Assembly (NCBI RefSeq): GCF_042654985.1
Contig: NZ_JBHSMT010000013.1
Coordinates: 372,001-436,000 of the forward strand
Reading direction: 5' to 3'
From: Paraherbaspirillum soli
GTDB lineage: Bacteria; Pseudomonadota; Gammaproteobacteria; Burkholderiales; Burkholderiaceae_D
Length of the DNA stretch: 64,000 bases
Under the pieces are notes generated by a model. It was not told the DNA's origin. It did not search any database and worked only from the letters and a program-made list of their open reading frames with translations. The position numbers and the translations under genes were made by a program. Position 1 is the stretch's first letter. Each line of letters opens with the position of its first letter. This document shows, in pieces, positions 51,371 to 60,967 of this stretch.

Positions 51371-52723
51371 ATGACCGCAGCCAACCGCCTGGCATGGCTG
51401 AAAAGCGGCCTGCTGTGGCGGACGTTTTTTCTACTGGCATTCCTGATCACCGTCAGCATGGGAACCTGGGTCGCCAGCTTCAGAATCGTCGAGCGCGGCC
51501 CGCGCGCGCAACAAGTTGCCGCGCAAATCATCTCAATCGTCGCCATCACGCGCGCCGCCCTGACCCACTCGGCACCGGACTTAAGGCGGGAATTGCTGTT
51601 TGACCTGGCCAGTGACGAGGGCATCCGCATTTACCCACTGGAAGACACAGATAAAATCGAGCCGCCGCCCGACACCGCGCTGATGCCAGAACTGGAAAAA
51701 GAAGTGCGCGCGCGGCTCGGCAACAACACCAAATTTTCGTCGAAGGTCAATGACATAGGCGGCTTCTGGGTGAGTTTCAAGATCGATGGCGATGAATATT
51801 GGCTGATGCTGGATCGCGATCGGGTTGATCGCAATTCCGGCATTCAATGGCTGCAATGGGCCAGCGTCGCGCTGCTGTTGTCGCTGCTGGGAGCCATGTT
51901 TATCTCGACGCTGATCAATCAGCCGCTCGCGCGCCTGACCGCTGCCACGCGCGCCGTCGCGAAAGGCCAGCAACCTGAGCCGTTGCCGGAAACCGGACCG
52001 ACCGAGATCGAAGAAGCCAATCGCAGCTTCAACCAGATGGTGAGCGATTTGCAGCGCATCGAATCTGATCGGGCGATTATTCTGGCGGGCATCTCGCATG
52101 ATCTGCGCACACCGTTGGCGCGCATGCTGCTCGAAGTCGAAATGGCGAAGTTATCGGATGAAGCCCGGATCGGCATGCAATCCGACCTGGCCCAAATGGA
52201 TGCCATCATCGGTCAATTTTTACACTACGCAAAACCCAGCGACACCAGCAGTTTTTTACCGATCAATCTGAGCGATCTGATCCATAACATCGCGCAGAAC
52301 GCAGCACGTCAAAGCGATGTGCTGATTCAAACGGATATTGCGCCGGATGTGTACGTATCCGGCAACGAAACCGAGCTGATACGGGTATTCGACAACTTGC
52401 TCGAGAACGCCCGTCGCTATGGGAAAAAGGACGACGCCGACATCGTCGAGATCGACCTCGATTGCCACGTCCGGCAAGACAAGGTCCTGATCGAGGTGGC
52501 CGATCGCGGCCCGGGCGTACCTGACAGCGAAATGGATCGATTGTTGCGACCATTCACGCGCCTGGATGTGGCTCGTGGGCAAGCCAACGGCTCAGGCCTG
52601 GGACTCGCCATCATCAGCCGAATCATCAAACAGCATGGCGGCAAACTGCGCCTGCGCAATCGCGAAGGCGGCGGCTTGGCGGTGCAAATTGCATTGTCGG
52701 CGAGCCGCGATATCGGTAGATAG
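51371..52723 (+). CDS. EnvZ-type sensor histidine kinase
   Basis: This 450-aa inner-membrane kinase is the partner of the OmpR-type regulator upstream. Membrane segments lie at about residues 18-38 and 158-180, with a periplasmic domain of about 115 residues between them. A HAMP linker follows (PLARLTAATRAVAKGQ). The H-box is GISHDLRTPLARM (phospho-His near residue 245), the N-box is FDNLLENARRYG, and the G-boxes are DRGPGV and GSGLGLAI. The longer frame starts with TTG at 51356; ATG 51371 is chosen. RisS of Bordetella and EnvZ are the nearest known relatives by layout. Confidence 0.93.
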   Translation: MTAANRLAWLKSGLLWRTFFLLAFLITVSMGTWVASFRIVERGPRAQQVAAQIISIVAITRAALTHSAPDLRRELLFDLASDEGIRIYPLEDTDKIEPPPDTALMPELEKEVRARLGNNTKFSSKVNDIGGFWVSFKIDGDEYWLMLDRDRVDRNSGIQWLQWASVALLLSLLGAMFISTLINQPLARLTAATRAVAKGQQPEPLPETGPTEIEEANRSFNQMVSDLQRIESDRAIILAGISHDLRTPLARMLLEVEMAKLSDEARIGMQSDLAQMDAIIGQFLHYAKPSDTSSFLPINLSDLIHNIAQNAARQSDVLIQTDIAPDVYVSGNETELIRVFDNLLENARRYGKKDDADIVEIDLDCHVRQDKVLIEVADRGPGVPDSEMDRLLRPFTRLDVARGQANGSGLGLAIISRIIKQHGGKLRLRNREGGGLAVQIALSASRDIGR

Positions 52724-52753
52724 ATATCAGCAAATAAGCTGACGACGACAGCG

Positions 52754-52826
52754 GGGCACCTCTAAAAACCTACTGCGCGTCCCAATCTCGGAGCTGCGAT
52801 GCTCGCTACGTTTTTTAGAGGTGCCC
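52754..52826. repeat. 3'-end-associated palindromic repeat, copy D
   Basis: GGGCACCTCTAAAAACCTAC pairs with the right arm CGTTTTTTAGAGGTGCCC. The copy is short (73 bp), fills the gap between the convergent kinase gene and ispF, and could terminate both transcripts. Confidence 0.8.
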
Positions 52827-52831
52827 GTGAA

Positions 52832-53323
52832 TTACAGGTGGAACAGCAAGGCCACGGCTTCCGCCGCGATCCCCTCTTCCCTTCCCAAGTAACCGAGTTT
52901 TTCGTTGGTCTTGGCTTTGACATTCACCTGGCCGACGGCAATTCCGCAGTCGGCGGCAATGTGCTCGACCATCTGCTGAATATGCGGCGCCATTTTCGGT
53001 GCTTGCGCAATGATGGTTGAATCGATATTCCCTATGCCGTAACCAGCCGCGCCAAGCAACCTGACTGCCTCGCGCAATAACTTCCGTGAATTCGCGCCGG
53101 CGAACTGCGCATCCGTATCGGAGAAATGGCGGCCGATATCTCCCAGGCCGGCAGCGCCGAACAGGGCGTCGATAATCGCATGCAACAATACGTCCGCATC
53201 CGAATGCCCCAGCAAACCGGTGGCGTGAGGAATCGTCACTCCGCCAATAATCAATGGCCGGCCCGATACCAGCGCGTGGCAATCGTAACCCTGGCCGATA
53301 CGAATTCCTGGATGTTTGTTCAT
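52832..53323 (-). CDS. ispF: 2-C-methyl-D-erythritol 2,4-cyclodiphosphate synthase
   Basis: This enzyme of the MEP isoprenoid pathway closes CDP-ME-2-phosphate to ME-cyclodiphosphate. It has 163 aa, metal-binding GYDCHAL near the N-terminus, the signature LLGHSDADVLLHAIIDAL and DIGRHFSDTD. Its start overlaps the ispD stop by 4 bases, so the two are coupled. Confidence 0.97.
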   Translation of the reverse strand: MNKHPGIRIGQGYDCHALVSGRPLIIGGVTIPHATGLLGHSDADVLLHAIIDALFGAAGLGDIGRHFSDTDAQFAGANSRKLLREAVRLLGAAGYGIGNIDSTIIAQAPKMAPHIQQMVEHIAADCGIAVGQVNVKAKTNEKLGYLGREEGIAAEAVALLFHL

Positions 53324-54018
53324 GAATAGTCCTTCAAAAAAATCTCTGCCAATGCGACGTCATGTGGCAAGGTCACCTTGAAATTACGCGGGCTGCCTTC
53401 GACCAGACGCGGCTGCAAGCCCAGCATCTCAATCGCGCTAGCCTCATCGGTAACAGATTCCGCGCGCGTCAATCCAGTTTGCAATAAGCCATAGCGGAAC
53501 ATCTGAGGCGTCTGCGCGGCCCACAATGCTGTGCGCGGAACGGTTTCCGCCACCCGCTGATTCTGATCGCAGCGCTTCAGCGTATCCACCACCGGCAACG
53601 CCAGCAGCCCTCCCACGGCGTCGTCTCGCAGTGCCTCAATCAAATGTTCGATCAAGCCGCTGGTCAAACCCGGCCGTGCCGCATCGTGCACCAGCACCCA
53701 GTCGTCGTCCCCGACTTGATCTCGCATTGCATGCAAGCCGTTCAACACCGATTCATGACGGCTCGCGCCTCCGCAATACAGCAGCGTTACCCGGCCTTGC
53801 AACTGCGGCGCCGCAGTCATCAACTCGCCGATATAAGAGTCATCGGCGCTGATCACGACGAAGGTATGCGCGATAGCAGCGGTCGCGGCAAAGGTGTCCA
53901 GTACGTGCATCAGCATCGGCTTGCCGGCAAGCGGCATATATTGCTTGGGGAACTCGGCTCCCATCCGGGCGCCAATGCCGGCGGCGGGAATCAGGGCGAA
54001 ATGACGTGGGGGATTCAT
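53320..54018 (-). CDS. ispD: 2-C-methyl-D-erythritol 4-phosphate cytidylyltransferase
   Basis: This MEP-pathway enzyme makes CDP-ME from MEP and CTP. It has 232 aa, CTP-binding IPAAGIGARMGAEFPKQYMP at the N-terminus, the VHDAARPG motif near residue 105 and TDEASAIEMLG. It is directly upstream of ispF and diverges from mfd. Confidence 0.97.
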   Translation of the reverse strand: MNPPRHFALIPAAGIGARMGAEFPKQYMPLAGKPMLMHVLDTFAATAAIAHTFVVISADDSYIGELMTAAPQLQGRVTLLYCGGASRHESVLNGLHAMRDQVGDDDWVLVHDAARPGLTSGLIEHLIEALRDDAVGGLLALPVVDTLKRCDQNQRVAETVPRTALWAAQTPQMFRYGLLQTGLTRAESVTDEASAIEMLGLQPRLVEGSPRNFKVTLPHDVALAEIFLKDYS

Positions 54019-54272
54019 GCGTTGCTACTCGGCAGAAAACTTTGAGAAAAAATCATGGCGGGCTTATGAAAATTTGCTGCATGCATCCTGCAGCGCTTGA
54101 CCAAACAAAATCATGCAATTCGGCACTTAAGCTCGTAGTTTATAATGTTGCTCCGGATTTTAACTGTCAAATCAGGCGCTTTGCAGCTTTTTTACCTCCC
54201 ATCGGATGCCGCCGACCAGGACCGGTTGTAAGATCTGGCACAGACTCTCACACATTGATGCACCACACCTTA

Positions 54273-57200
54273 ATGTCCTTTGATCTAGAAAAATCTCTTC
54301 CCAAGCCGGGATTGCGTTTTGCGCTGCCTGCCGTGCATGGTTCAGCCGATGCCTATGCGCTGGCGCAGGCCGCACTTGCGTTGAAGTCGCGGCGGCAAAT
54401 GCTGGTGGTGGTGGTTGCCAATGCCACCGATGCGCAACGGCTGCTGGCTGAAATCCCCTGGTTTCAAGCCAAGCAACAAGATGACAAGCAGGATATGCTG
54501 CGCTGCCATTTGCTGCCCGACTGGGAAACCCTGCCCTACGACGCCTTCTCGCCGCATCAGGATCTGGTGTCGGAACGGCTGGCTACCTTGTATGAAGTGC
54601 AGAACGGCCAGTGCGACGTGTTGCTGGTGCCGGCCACCACCGCGCTGGTACGGATGGCGCCGCCGTCGTTCCTGGCTGGCTATACCTTCTTTTTCAAGCA
54701 AGGCGAGACGCTGGATGAAGCGCGCCTGAAGTCGCAATTGACGCTGGCCGGTTACAGTCACGTCAATCAAGTCATGTCGCCTGGCGAATATTCGGTGCGG
54801 GGTGGCCTGATCGATATTTTCCCTATGGGTTCGGTGCTGCCGTACCGTCTCGATCTGTTCGGCGACACCATCGAAACGATACGCACCTTCGACGCCGATA
54901 CCCAGCGCTCTTTATACCCGGTCAAGGAAGTCCGCTTGCTGCCCGGCCGCGAGTTCCCGATGGACGAGGCGGCGCGCTCGGCCTTTCGCAGCCGCTGGCG
55001 CGAAATGTTCGAAGGCGATCCGTCGCGCTCGGCGATTTATAAAGACATCGGCAACGGCATCGCCTCGGCCGGCATCGAGTATTACCTGCCGCTTTTTTTT
55101 GACGAAACCGCCACCCTGTTCCAGTATCTGCCGGCCGACACCACGTTCGCGCTGGTCGGCGATATTGAGGGCGCCATCCAGCGCTTCTGGAGCGACACCA
55201 AATCCCGCTATAAATTTTTAAGAGCGGATCGGGAACGCCCATTGCTGGCGCCGGAAGCCTTGTTCCTGACCGACGAAGATTTTTTTACCCTTGCCAAGCC
55301 GCACGGCCGCTGGATCATTCAAAGCAGCGATGCAGCATCTGAATTGTCGGCACCGATTCCCAACATCGCGGTCAATCGACGGGTCGAAGACCCGCTGACG
55401 AATTTACGCTCCTACCTGCTGCAAACCGATCGCCGCGTCATGATTTGCGCCGAATCAAACGGCCGCCGCGAAACCTTGCAGCAATATTTCAGCGAATACG
55501 ATCTGCCGCTCGCCCTGTGCGACGGCTACACGGATTTTGCCACCTCGACGGCAAAATTGATGCTGGGCGTAGCGCCGTTGCACGCCGGGTTTGAATTGAC
55601 GCAATTTGTCTTCATCACTGAAACCGAATTGTATGCAGGCACCGGCCGCCGCATAGGCAAGAAGAAGCAGGAAGGCGCGACCCAGGTCGAGTCGATGGTG
55701 CGCGACCTGTCCGAACTCAAGATCGGCGACCCGGTGGTGCACGTCAACCATGGCATCGGTCGCTACATGGGCTTGCTCAGCATGGATCTGGGTGAAGGCG
55801 AAACGGAATTCCTGCATCTTGAATACGCCAAGGACACCAAGCTATATGTACCGGTTTCGCAGCTGCATGTGATCTCGCGTTATTCCGGCGCGTCGCCGGA
55901 GGATGCGCCGCTGCACGCGCTCGGCTCAGGGCAATGGGAAAAAGCCAAACGCAAGGCCGCGCAACAGGTGCGCGACACCGCCGCCGAATTATTGAATCTG
56001 TATGCGCGGCGCGCGCTGCGGCAAGGGCATGCTTTCGAGTATTCCGCGCGTGATTATGAAGCGTTCGCCGACAGTTTCGGCTTTGAGGAAACCGCCGACC
56101 AAGCCGCCGCCATCAACGCCGTCATCAAGGACATGACCGGCGGCAAACCGATGGATCGCCTGATCTGCGGCGATGTCGGCTTCGGCAAGACCGAGGTCGC
56201 GTTGCGCGCCGCGTTTGTCGCCGTCATGGGCGGCAAACAGGTCGCGATCCTGGCCCCGACCACTTTGCTGGCAGAGCAGCATGCGCAGACTTTCGCCGAC
56301 CGTTTTGCCGACTGGCCGGTCAAGATTGCCGAACTGTCGCGCTTCCGCTCCGGCAAGGAAATCACGCAAGCAATCAAGGGCATGGCCGACGGCACCCTGG
56401 ATATCGTGATCGGCACCCACAAATTATTGTCCGATGACATCAAGTTTTCTCGTCTCGGCCTGGTGATTATTGATGAGGAACATCGCTTTGGCGTGCGCCA
56501 AAAAGAAGCGCTCAAAGCCTTGCGCTCCGAAGTCGACGTTCTGACGCTGACCGCCACGCCGATCCCGCGCACGCTGGGCATGGCGCTGGAAGGATTGCGC
56601 GAATTTTCCATCATTGCCACCGCGCCGCAAAAACGACTGGCCATCAAAACCTTCGTCCGCAGCGAAGGAGAATCCACCATCCGCGAGGCTTGCCTGCGCG
56701 AGTTGAAGCGCGGCGGTCAAGTCTACTTCCTGCACAACGAAGTGGAGACCATCCAGAACCGCAAAGCCATGCTGGAAGCGTTGCTGCCGGAGGCCCGCAT
56801 CGCCGTCGCCCACGGCCAGATGCACGAGCGCGATCTGGAAAAAGTGATGCGCGATTTTGTCGCACAGCGCTTCAACATCCTGCTGTGCACCACCATTATC
56901 GAAACCGGGATCGACGTCCCGACCGCCAATACCATCATCATGCATCGCGCCGACAAGTTCGGCCTGGCGCAGCTGCACCAGTTGCGCGGCCGGGTCGGTC
57001 GCTCGCATCATCAGGCTTATGCCTATTTGCTGGTGCATGACGTGCAGGGATTGAGCAAGCTGGCGCAGCGCCGCCTCGACGCGATTCAGCAGATGGAAGA
57101 ACTCGGCAGCGGCTTCTATCTCGCCATGCATGACCTGGAAATCCGCGGCGCCGGCGAAGTGCTGGGCGAAAATCAATCCGGCGAAATGCAGGAGATCGGC

Positions 57201-57719
57201 TTCCAACTGTATTCCGACATGCTGAACGAAGCCGTCCGCTCATTGAAAAACGGCAAGGAACCTGACCTGGCCGCACCGCTGTCGACCACTACCGAAATCA
57301 ACCTGCATGTCCCGGCCCTGCTGCCCAACGAATATTGCGGCGATGTGCATGAGAGACTGTCACTGTATAAGCGACTGGCCAACTGCAAAGCGCAGGACAA
57401 GATTGACGACTTACAGGAAGAATTGATCGACCGTTTTGGCAAATTGCCCGATCCCGCCAAGGCACTGATTGAAACTCACCGCCTGCGGATTGCGGCGGAC
57501 CCGGTCGGCATCATCAAGATCGACGCTCATGCCGAAGCGGCGCTATTGCAATTCATCCCCAATCCACCGATCGATGCGATGCGCATCATCGAACTAATTC
57601 AAAAGAATCGCCACATCAAATTAAACGGCCAGGACAAGCTGCGCATCACCGTCAACATGCCCGATCTGGCGGCGCGCCTGACCCAGATCAAAGCCACGAT
57701 CAAAGCCTTGGCCGGATAA
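54273..57719 (+). CDS. mfd: Transcription-repair coupling factor
   Basis: This 1148-aa ATP-dependent translocase releases RNA polymerase stalled at DNA damage and recruits UvrA; the length equals that of E. coli Mfd. UvrB-like N-terminal modules occupy about residues 1-340. The RNA polymerase-interacting domain starts at about 475 (KIGDPVVHVNHGIGRYMGL). The helicase motor has Walker A GDVGFGKTEVALRAAF (about 630), DEEH in IIDEEHRFGV and motif VI near QLRGRVGRSHHQAYAYLL. A C-terminal TRCF domain follows. The frame is open upstream to 54006; ATG 54273 (SFDLEKSLPKPGLRF) fits the family, and an ATG at 54258 is an alternative. Confidence 0.96.
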   Translation: MSFDLEKSLPKPGLRFALPAVHGSADAYALAQAALALKSRRQMLVVVVANATDAQRLLAEIPWFQAKQQDDKQDMLRCHLLPDWETLPYDAFSPHQDLVSERLATLYEVQNGQCDVLLVPATTALVRMAPPSFLAGYTFFFKQGETLDEARLKSQLTLAGYSHVNQVMSPGEYSVRGGLIDIFPMGSVLPYRLDLFGDTIETIRTFDADTQRSLYPVKEVRLLPGREFPMDEAARSAFRSRWREMFEGDPSRSAIYKDIGNGIASAGIEYYLPLFFDETATLFQYLPADTTFALVGDIEGAIQRFWSDTKSRYKFLRADRERPLLAPEALFLTDEDFFTLAKPHGRWIIQSSDAASELSAPIPNIAVNRRVEDPLTNLRSYLLQTDRRVMICAESNGRRETLQQYFSEYDLPLALCDGYTDFATSTAKLMLGVAPLHAGFELTQFVFITETELYAGTGRRIGKKKQEGATQVESMVRDLSELKIGDPVVHVNHGIGRYMGLLSMDLGEGETEFLHLEYAKDTKLYVPVSQLHVISRYSGASPEDAPLHALGSGQWEKAKRKAAQQVRDTAAELLNLYARRALRQGHAFEYSARDYEAFADSFGFEETADQAAAINAVIKDMTGGKPMDRLICGDVGFGKTEVALRAAFVAVMGGKQVAILAPTTLLAEQHAQTFADRFADWPVKIAELSRFRSGKEITQAIKGMADGTLDIVIGTHKLLSDDIKFSRLGLVIIDEEHRFGVRQKEALKALRSEVDVLTLTATPIPRTLGMALEGLREFSIIATAPQKRLAIKTFVRSEGESTIREACLRELKRGGQVYFLHNEVETIQNRKAMLEALLPEARIAVAHGQMHERDLEKVMRDFVAQRFNILLCTTIIETGIDVPTANTIIMHRADKFGLAQLHQLRGRVGRSHHQAYAYLLVHDVQGLSKLAQRRLDAIQQMEELGSGFYLAMHDLEIRGAGEVLGENQSGEMQEIGFQLYSDMLNEAVRSLKNGKEPDLAAPLSTTTEINLHVPALLPNEYCGDVHERLSLYKRLANCKAQDKIDDLQEELIDRFGKLPDPAKALIETHRLRIAADPVGIIKIDAHAEAALLQFIPNPPIDAMRIIELIQKNRHIKLNGQDKLRITVNMPDLAARLTQIKATIKALAG

Positions 57720-57766
57720 TATCGCGGCGCTACTGACTACAACCTTCAATAAAAGATTACCGACTC

Positions 57767-58615
57767 ATGAATCTCACCCTGCAAAGCCTGAACGCAGAAC
57801 GCAGCACTGTTGACCGCATTGCCCTGATGGTCGGCGCCCCGGCGATCGACATCGGCGACGCCGACCACTATGCTTGGCGCTGCCGGGGGATCAGCTATTC
57901 CGAAGCACTGAAAGTCGAACTTGATCGCATCTGTTATGAGGCGGGAATCGACTATGCATTCAGCGCGCCCTCCGCCGCATTGAGCGACTTCAAGCTGCTT
58001 GCGATGGATATGGATTCAACCCTGATCACGATCGAATGCATCGACGAAATCGCCGATATGCAAGGATTGAAACCGCAGGTCGCGGCGATTACGGAAGCCG
58101 CAATGCGCGGCGAACTGGAGTTCGATGAAAGCCTGATCCAGCGCGTGGCCTTGTTAAAAGGCCTGGATGCGAGCGCGCTGCAACGGGTCTACGACGAAAG
58201 AGTGCAATTGTCGCCGGGCGCCGAAAACATGCTGACGGCAATCAAGGCTGCCGGGCTCAAGACCTTGCTGGTGTCCGGCGGTTTTACCTTTTTTACCGAT
58301 CGCATCAAAACTCGACTTGGACTCGATGTCACGCACGCCAATGAGCTCGAGATTGTCGACGGCAAACTGACCGGCAAGGTACTGGGCGGCATCGTCAACG
58401 CCGAAGAAAAGAAACTCACCGTCCAGCGTGTCTGCGCCGACCTCGGCATCAGCCCTGCCCAAGCCATTGTCATGGGCGATGGCGCCAACGACTTGAAAAT
58501 GATGGATATCGCCGGCCTGTCAGTCGCCTTCCGCGCCAAACCCATCGTCCGCGCACAAGCCGGCGTGGCCTTGAATTTTGTTGGATTGGATGGCATCTTG
58601 CCGATATTCGCCTGA
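57767..58615 (+). CDS. serB: Phosphoserine phosphatase
   Basis: This enzyme does the last step of serine synthesis. It has 282 aa: an N-terminal degenerate ACT-like part (about 1-70), then a HAD phosphatase core with nucleophile motif AMDMDSTLITIECIDE (about residue 77), LVSGGFTFF, and MGDGANDLKMM near 240. It follows mfd by 47 bases and may share its transcript. Confidence 0.96.
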   Translation: MNLTLQSLNAERSTVDRIALMVGAPAIDIGDADHYAWRCRGISYSEALKVELDRICYEAGIDYAFSAPSAALSDFKLLAMDMDSTLITIECIDEIADMQGLKPQVAAITEAAMRGELEFDESLIQRVALLKGLDASALQRVYDERVQLSPGAENMLTAIKAAGLKTLLVSGGFTFFTDRIKTRLGLDVTHANELEIVDGKLTGKVLGGIVNAEEKKLTVQRVCADLGISPAQAIVMGDGANDLKMMDIAGLSVAFRAKPIVRAQAGVALNFVGLDGILPIFA

Positions 58616-58666
58616 GGGTGCCCCTGAAATCAACACCAATTTTTCCTCAACCCCTGAAGGATATTC

Positions 58667-59029
58667 ATGACACAAGAACTGGTTTTCGATAGCAAACTGC
58701 ACTCACTCAAAAACCTCGCCTGGTGGCTGTATCTTTTTCATGGCGCCAGCCTGGTATTTTCTCTGGGCGCGTTTTCCTGGATTCCGCTGATCATCAGCTA
58801 TCTGAAGCGAGAAGATGCGTCCGGCACTTTCGTTTATAGCCATCACACTTGGCAAATTACGTCGTTCTGGTGGTATCTGCTCTGGATGGTTGTCGGCGGC
58901 GCCTTGTTTGTGACGGTCATCGGCATTCCCCTCGCATTTTTGGTGTGGGGTGTTGCCTGGCTCTGGAAAGCCTATCGTTTGATCAAAGGCTTGGTGGACT
59001 TGAACGACAACAAGGCGATGCCGGTTTGA
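58667..59029 (+). CDS. DUF4870-like small membrane protein
   Basis: This 120-aa protein has three hydrophobic segments (about 17-45, 63-85 and 80-100, the last two close together) and a central YSHHTWQITSFWWYLLWMVVG-type segment, as in DUF4870/Tic20-like proteins of unknown function. No catalytic motif. Its stop codon overlaps a possible TTG start of the next gene (TTGA), which suggests a two-gene unit. Confidence 0.8.
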   Translation: MTQELVFDSKLHSLKNLAWWLYLFHGASLVFSLGAFSWIPLIISYLKREDASGTFVYSHHTWQITSFWWYLLWMVVGGALFVTVIGIPLAFLVWGVAWLWKAYRLIKGLVDLNDNKAMPV

Positions 59030-59616
59030 TTGGACAGATTCAAGCAATCTCGCCGGCAAACCACTCGGGCATCAGCGCTACCCACGCCGCGCATTCAATC
59101 CGGTTGATGTCCGGCGACGACATACCAGTGCTGATGACCATTCAGGCCGAATGCTATCCGCCGCACATGCTGGAGTCTGAGGCCGTGTTCCGCAGCCGCC
59201 TGGATGCCGCACCGAGTACCTGCTGGGTATTGACTGAACATCAAGACCAGGATCAGCGCCCTGCCGCTTATCTATTCAGTTATCCATCAAGCAAAGGTGC
59301 GATAACGGCGCTCGACGCGCCATTTAAGATTGCGTCGACGCCGGATTGTTTGTATTTGCATGATCTTGCCGTCGCACCGCATATGCGCGGCAAAAAGGCC
59401 GCCAATGCACTGGTTTCCGCCGCTCTGAAGCGTGCACGTGAAGACGGTCTGGGCTGGAGCGCTTTGGTATCCGTCCAGCACTCCCAGCCATTCTGGATGG
59501 CACAAGGTTATGTGCCGGTCGAGATTCAGCATTCCCCTGCCAGGGAAAATCTCGACAGCTACCAGGCGTCAGCCAATCACGGGCCAGCGATTTACATGCT
59601 GCAGCGCCTGATTTGA
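59026..59616 (+). CDS. GNAT N-acetyltransferase
   Basis: This GNAT protein has about 165 residues of recognisable domain: IRLMSGDDIPVLMTIQAECYP, LHDLAVAPHMRGKKAANALV (motif A) and ALVSVQHSQPFWMAQGYVPV (motif B). The start is uncertain. The first ATG in frame, 59107, would cut off the first beta strand (SIRLM). A TTG at 59026 overlaps the preceding stop in a TTGA arrangement and gives 196 aa; that start is used here. The substrate is unknown. Confidence 0.72.
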   Translation: MIGQIQAISPANHSGISATHAAHSIRLMSGDDIPVLMTIQAECYPPHMLESEAVFRSRLDAAPSTCWVLTEHQDQDQRPAAYLFSYPSSKGAITALDAPFKIASTPDCLYLHDLAVAPHMRGKKAANALVSAALKRAREDGLGWSALVSVQHSQPFWMAQGYVPVEIQHSPARENLDSYQASANHGPAIYMLQRLI

Positions 59617-59632
59617 GTCGCTCTTTGCCAAT

Positions 59633-59668
59633 AAAAAACGCCGATCTTTTTGGATCGGCGTTTTTTTT
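59633..59668. terminator. Bidirectional terminator between the GNAT gene and metC
   Basis: AAAAAACGCCGATC and GATCGGCGTTTTTT pair over 14 bp with a 6-base loop, giving T-runs in both directions between convergent genes. Confidence 0.9.
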
Positions 59669-59700
59669 CGGAAGCTTTCGGCCGCGACTGATATCGACAA

Positions 59701-60864
59701 CTACATGGCAGCGAAGGCTTGTTCGATATCCGCGATCAGGTCCTGCGGATCTTCCAGGCCGATATTGAAACGCACCAGCGTGCCTTTGTCCTGCCAGTTC
59801 TTGCGGATCGCCTGGATGCGGTAAGGAACGCACAGACTATTCGTGCCGCCCCAGCTGTAACCGATCTTGAACAATTTCAGGCTATCGACGAAGCGATCGG
59901 TTTGTTCCTCGCTGTAGCGTGCATCGAACAGCACCGAGAACAAGCCGGCCGCACCGGTAAAATCGCGTTTCCAGATCTCGTGCCCAGGACAATCGGCAAA
60001 TGCCGGATGCAGCACTTTGGCAATTTCCGGCCGCCCTTTCAGCCAAGCGGCGACGCTGCGAGCGGCAGCATCATGCGCTTCAAAGCGCAGCTTCATCGTC
60101 GGCAAGCTGCGCAGCACAAGATAGGCATCGTCCATGCCAACGCCGAATCCAAGCCGCATGTGCGCCTTTTGCAGCCTGGCGTTCAATTCCTTGTCCCGCG
60201 TAATCACCGCTCCCATCAGCACATCGGAGCCGCCCGATTGATATTTGGTCAGCGCCTGCATCACGATATCGACGCCAAGATCGAAGGCCCGCAATGCCAG
60301 GCCTGCCGACCAGGTATTGTCGATTGCGACCAGCACGTCTTTGGCGTGTGCGGCCGCGCAAATTGCCGGAAGATCCGGCACTTCCATCGACACCGAACCC
60401 GGCGCTTCGGTCCAGATCAATCGCGTATTGGGCTGAATCAGATCAGCGATTCCGGCACCGATCAACGGATCGTAATAGCGCGCCGTGATGCCGAAATCCT
60501 TGCTCAGCCAATCACCCAAATCACGGTTCGGGTTATACACATTATCAGGAAGCAGTACATCGTCGCCGCTTTTCAGCAACGCAAAATCAACCATGGCGAT
60601 TGCCGCCAAGCCGCTCGGCGCCAATAGGCAATATTGGCCGCCCTCGATCTCGGCCAGCCGTGCTTCCAGCGTGAAGCTGGTCGGGGTGCCGTGCAGGCCG
60701 TAGGTGTAGCCGCTCTTTTCCTGCCAAGTGCGGGCCCGCATCGCGGCTACGTTGTTGAACAATACGGTCGAGGCATGATGGATCGCGACCGGAAACGCGT
60801 CAAAACCCTTTGGCGCCGTGTAATCACTGTGCATCAATGCAGTTTGAGGATTCTTTTTCTTCAT
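59701..60864 (-). CDS. metC: Cystathionine beta-lyase
   Basis: This PLP enzyme splits cystathionine to homocysteine, pyruvate and ammonia. It has 387 aa. The PLP-binding Lys is in ALTKYQSGGSDVLMG (about residue 215) and follows VAIDNTWSAGLALRAFDLG; YTYGLHGTPTS near residue 53 is the Tyr that helps bind PLP. The MetC rather than MetB assignment follows from TKYxSGGSD and the lack of the longer MetB signature; a related C-S lyase is the alternative. Confidence 0.92.
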   Translation of the reverse strand: MKKKNPQTALMHSDYTAPKGFDAFPVAIHHASTVLFNNVAAMRARTWQEKSGYTYGLHGTPTSFTLEARLAEIEGGQYCLLAPSGLAAIAMVDFALLKSGDDVLLPDNVYNPNRDLGDWLSKDFGITARYYDPLIGAGIADLIQPNTRLIWTEAPGSVSMEVPDLPAICAAAHAKDVLVAIDNTWSAGLALRAFDLGVDIVMQALTKYQSGGSDVLMGAVITRDKELNARLQKAHMRLGFGVGMDDAYLVLRSLPTMKLRFEAHDAAARSVAAWLKGRPEIAKVLHPAFADCPGHEIWKRDFTGAAGLFSVLFDARYSEEQTDRFVDSLKLFKIGYSWGGTNSLCVPYRIQAIRKNWQDKGTLVRFNIGLEDPQDLIADIEQAFAAM

Positions 60865-60967
60865 CTTGCGTCGCCTATTCAGTGTGTTCAGTCCGTATCC
60901 AAACTTAGCACGGCAATCCGACGGCTTATCGCGTGCTTGACGACATGCCGCCGGGTATCCTTGCTGA

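Noticed and set aside
54006..54272. N-terminal extension of mfd
   Set aside because: The extension overlaps ispD and lacks family similarity; from 54273 the length equals E. coli Mfd.
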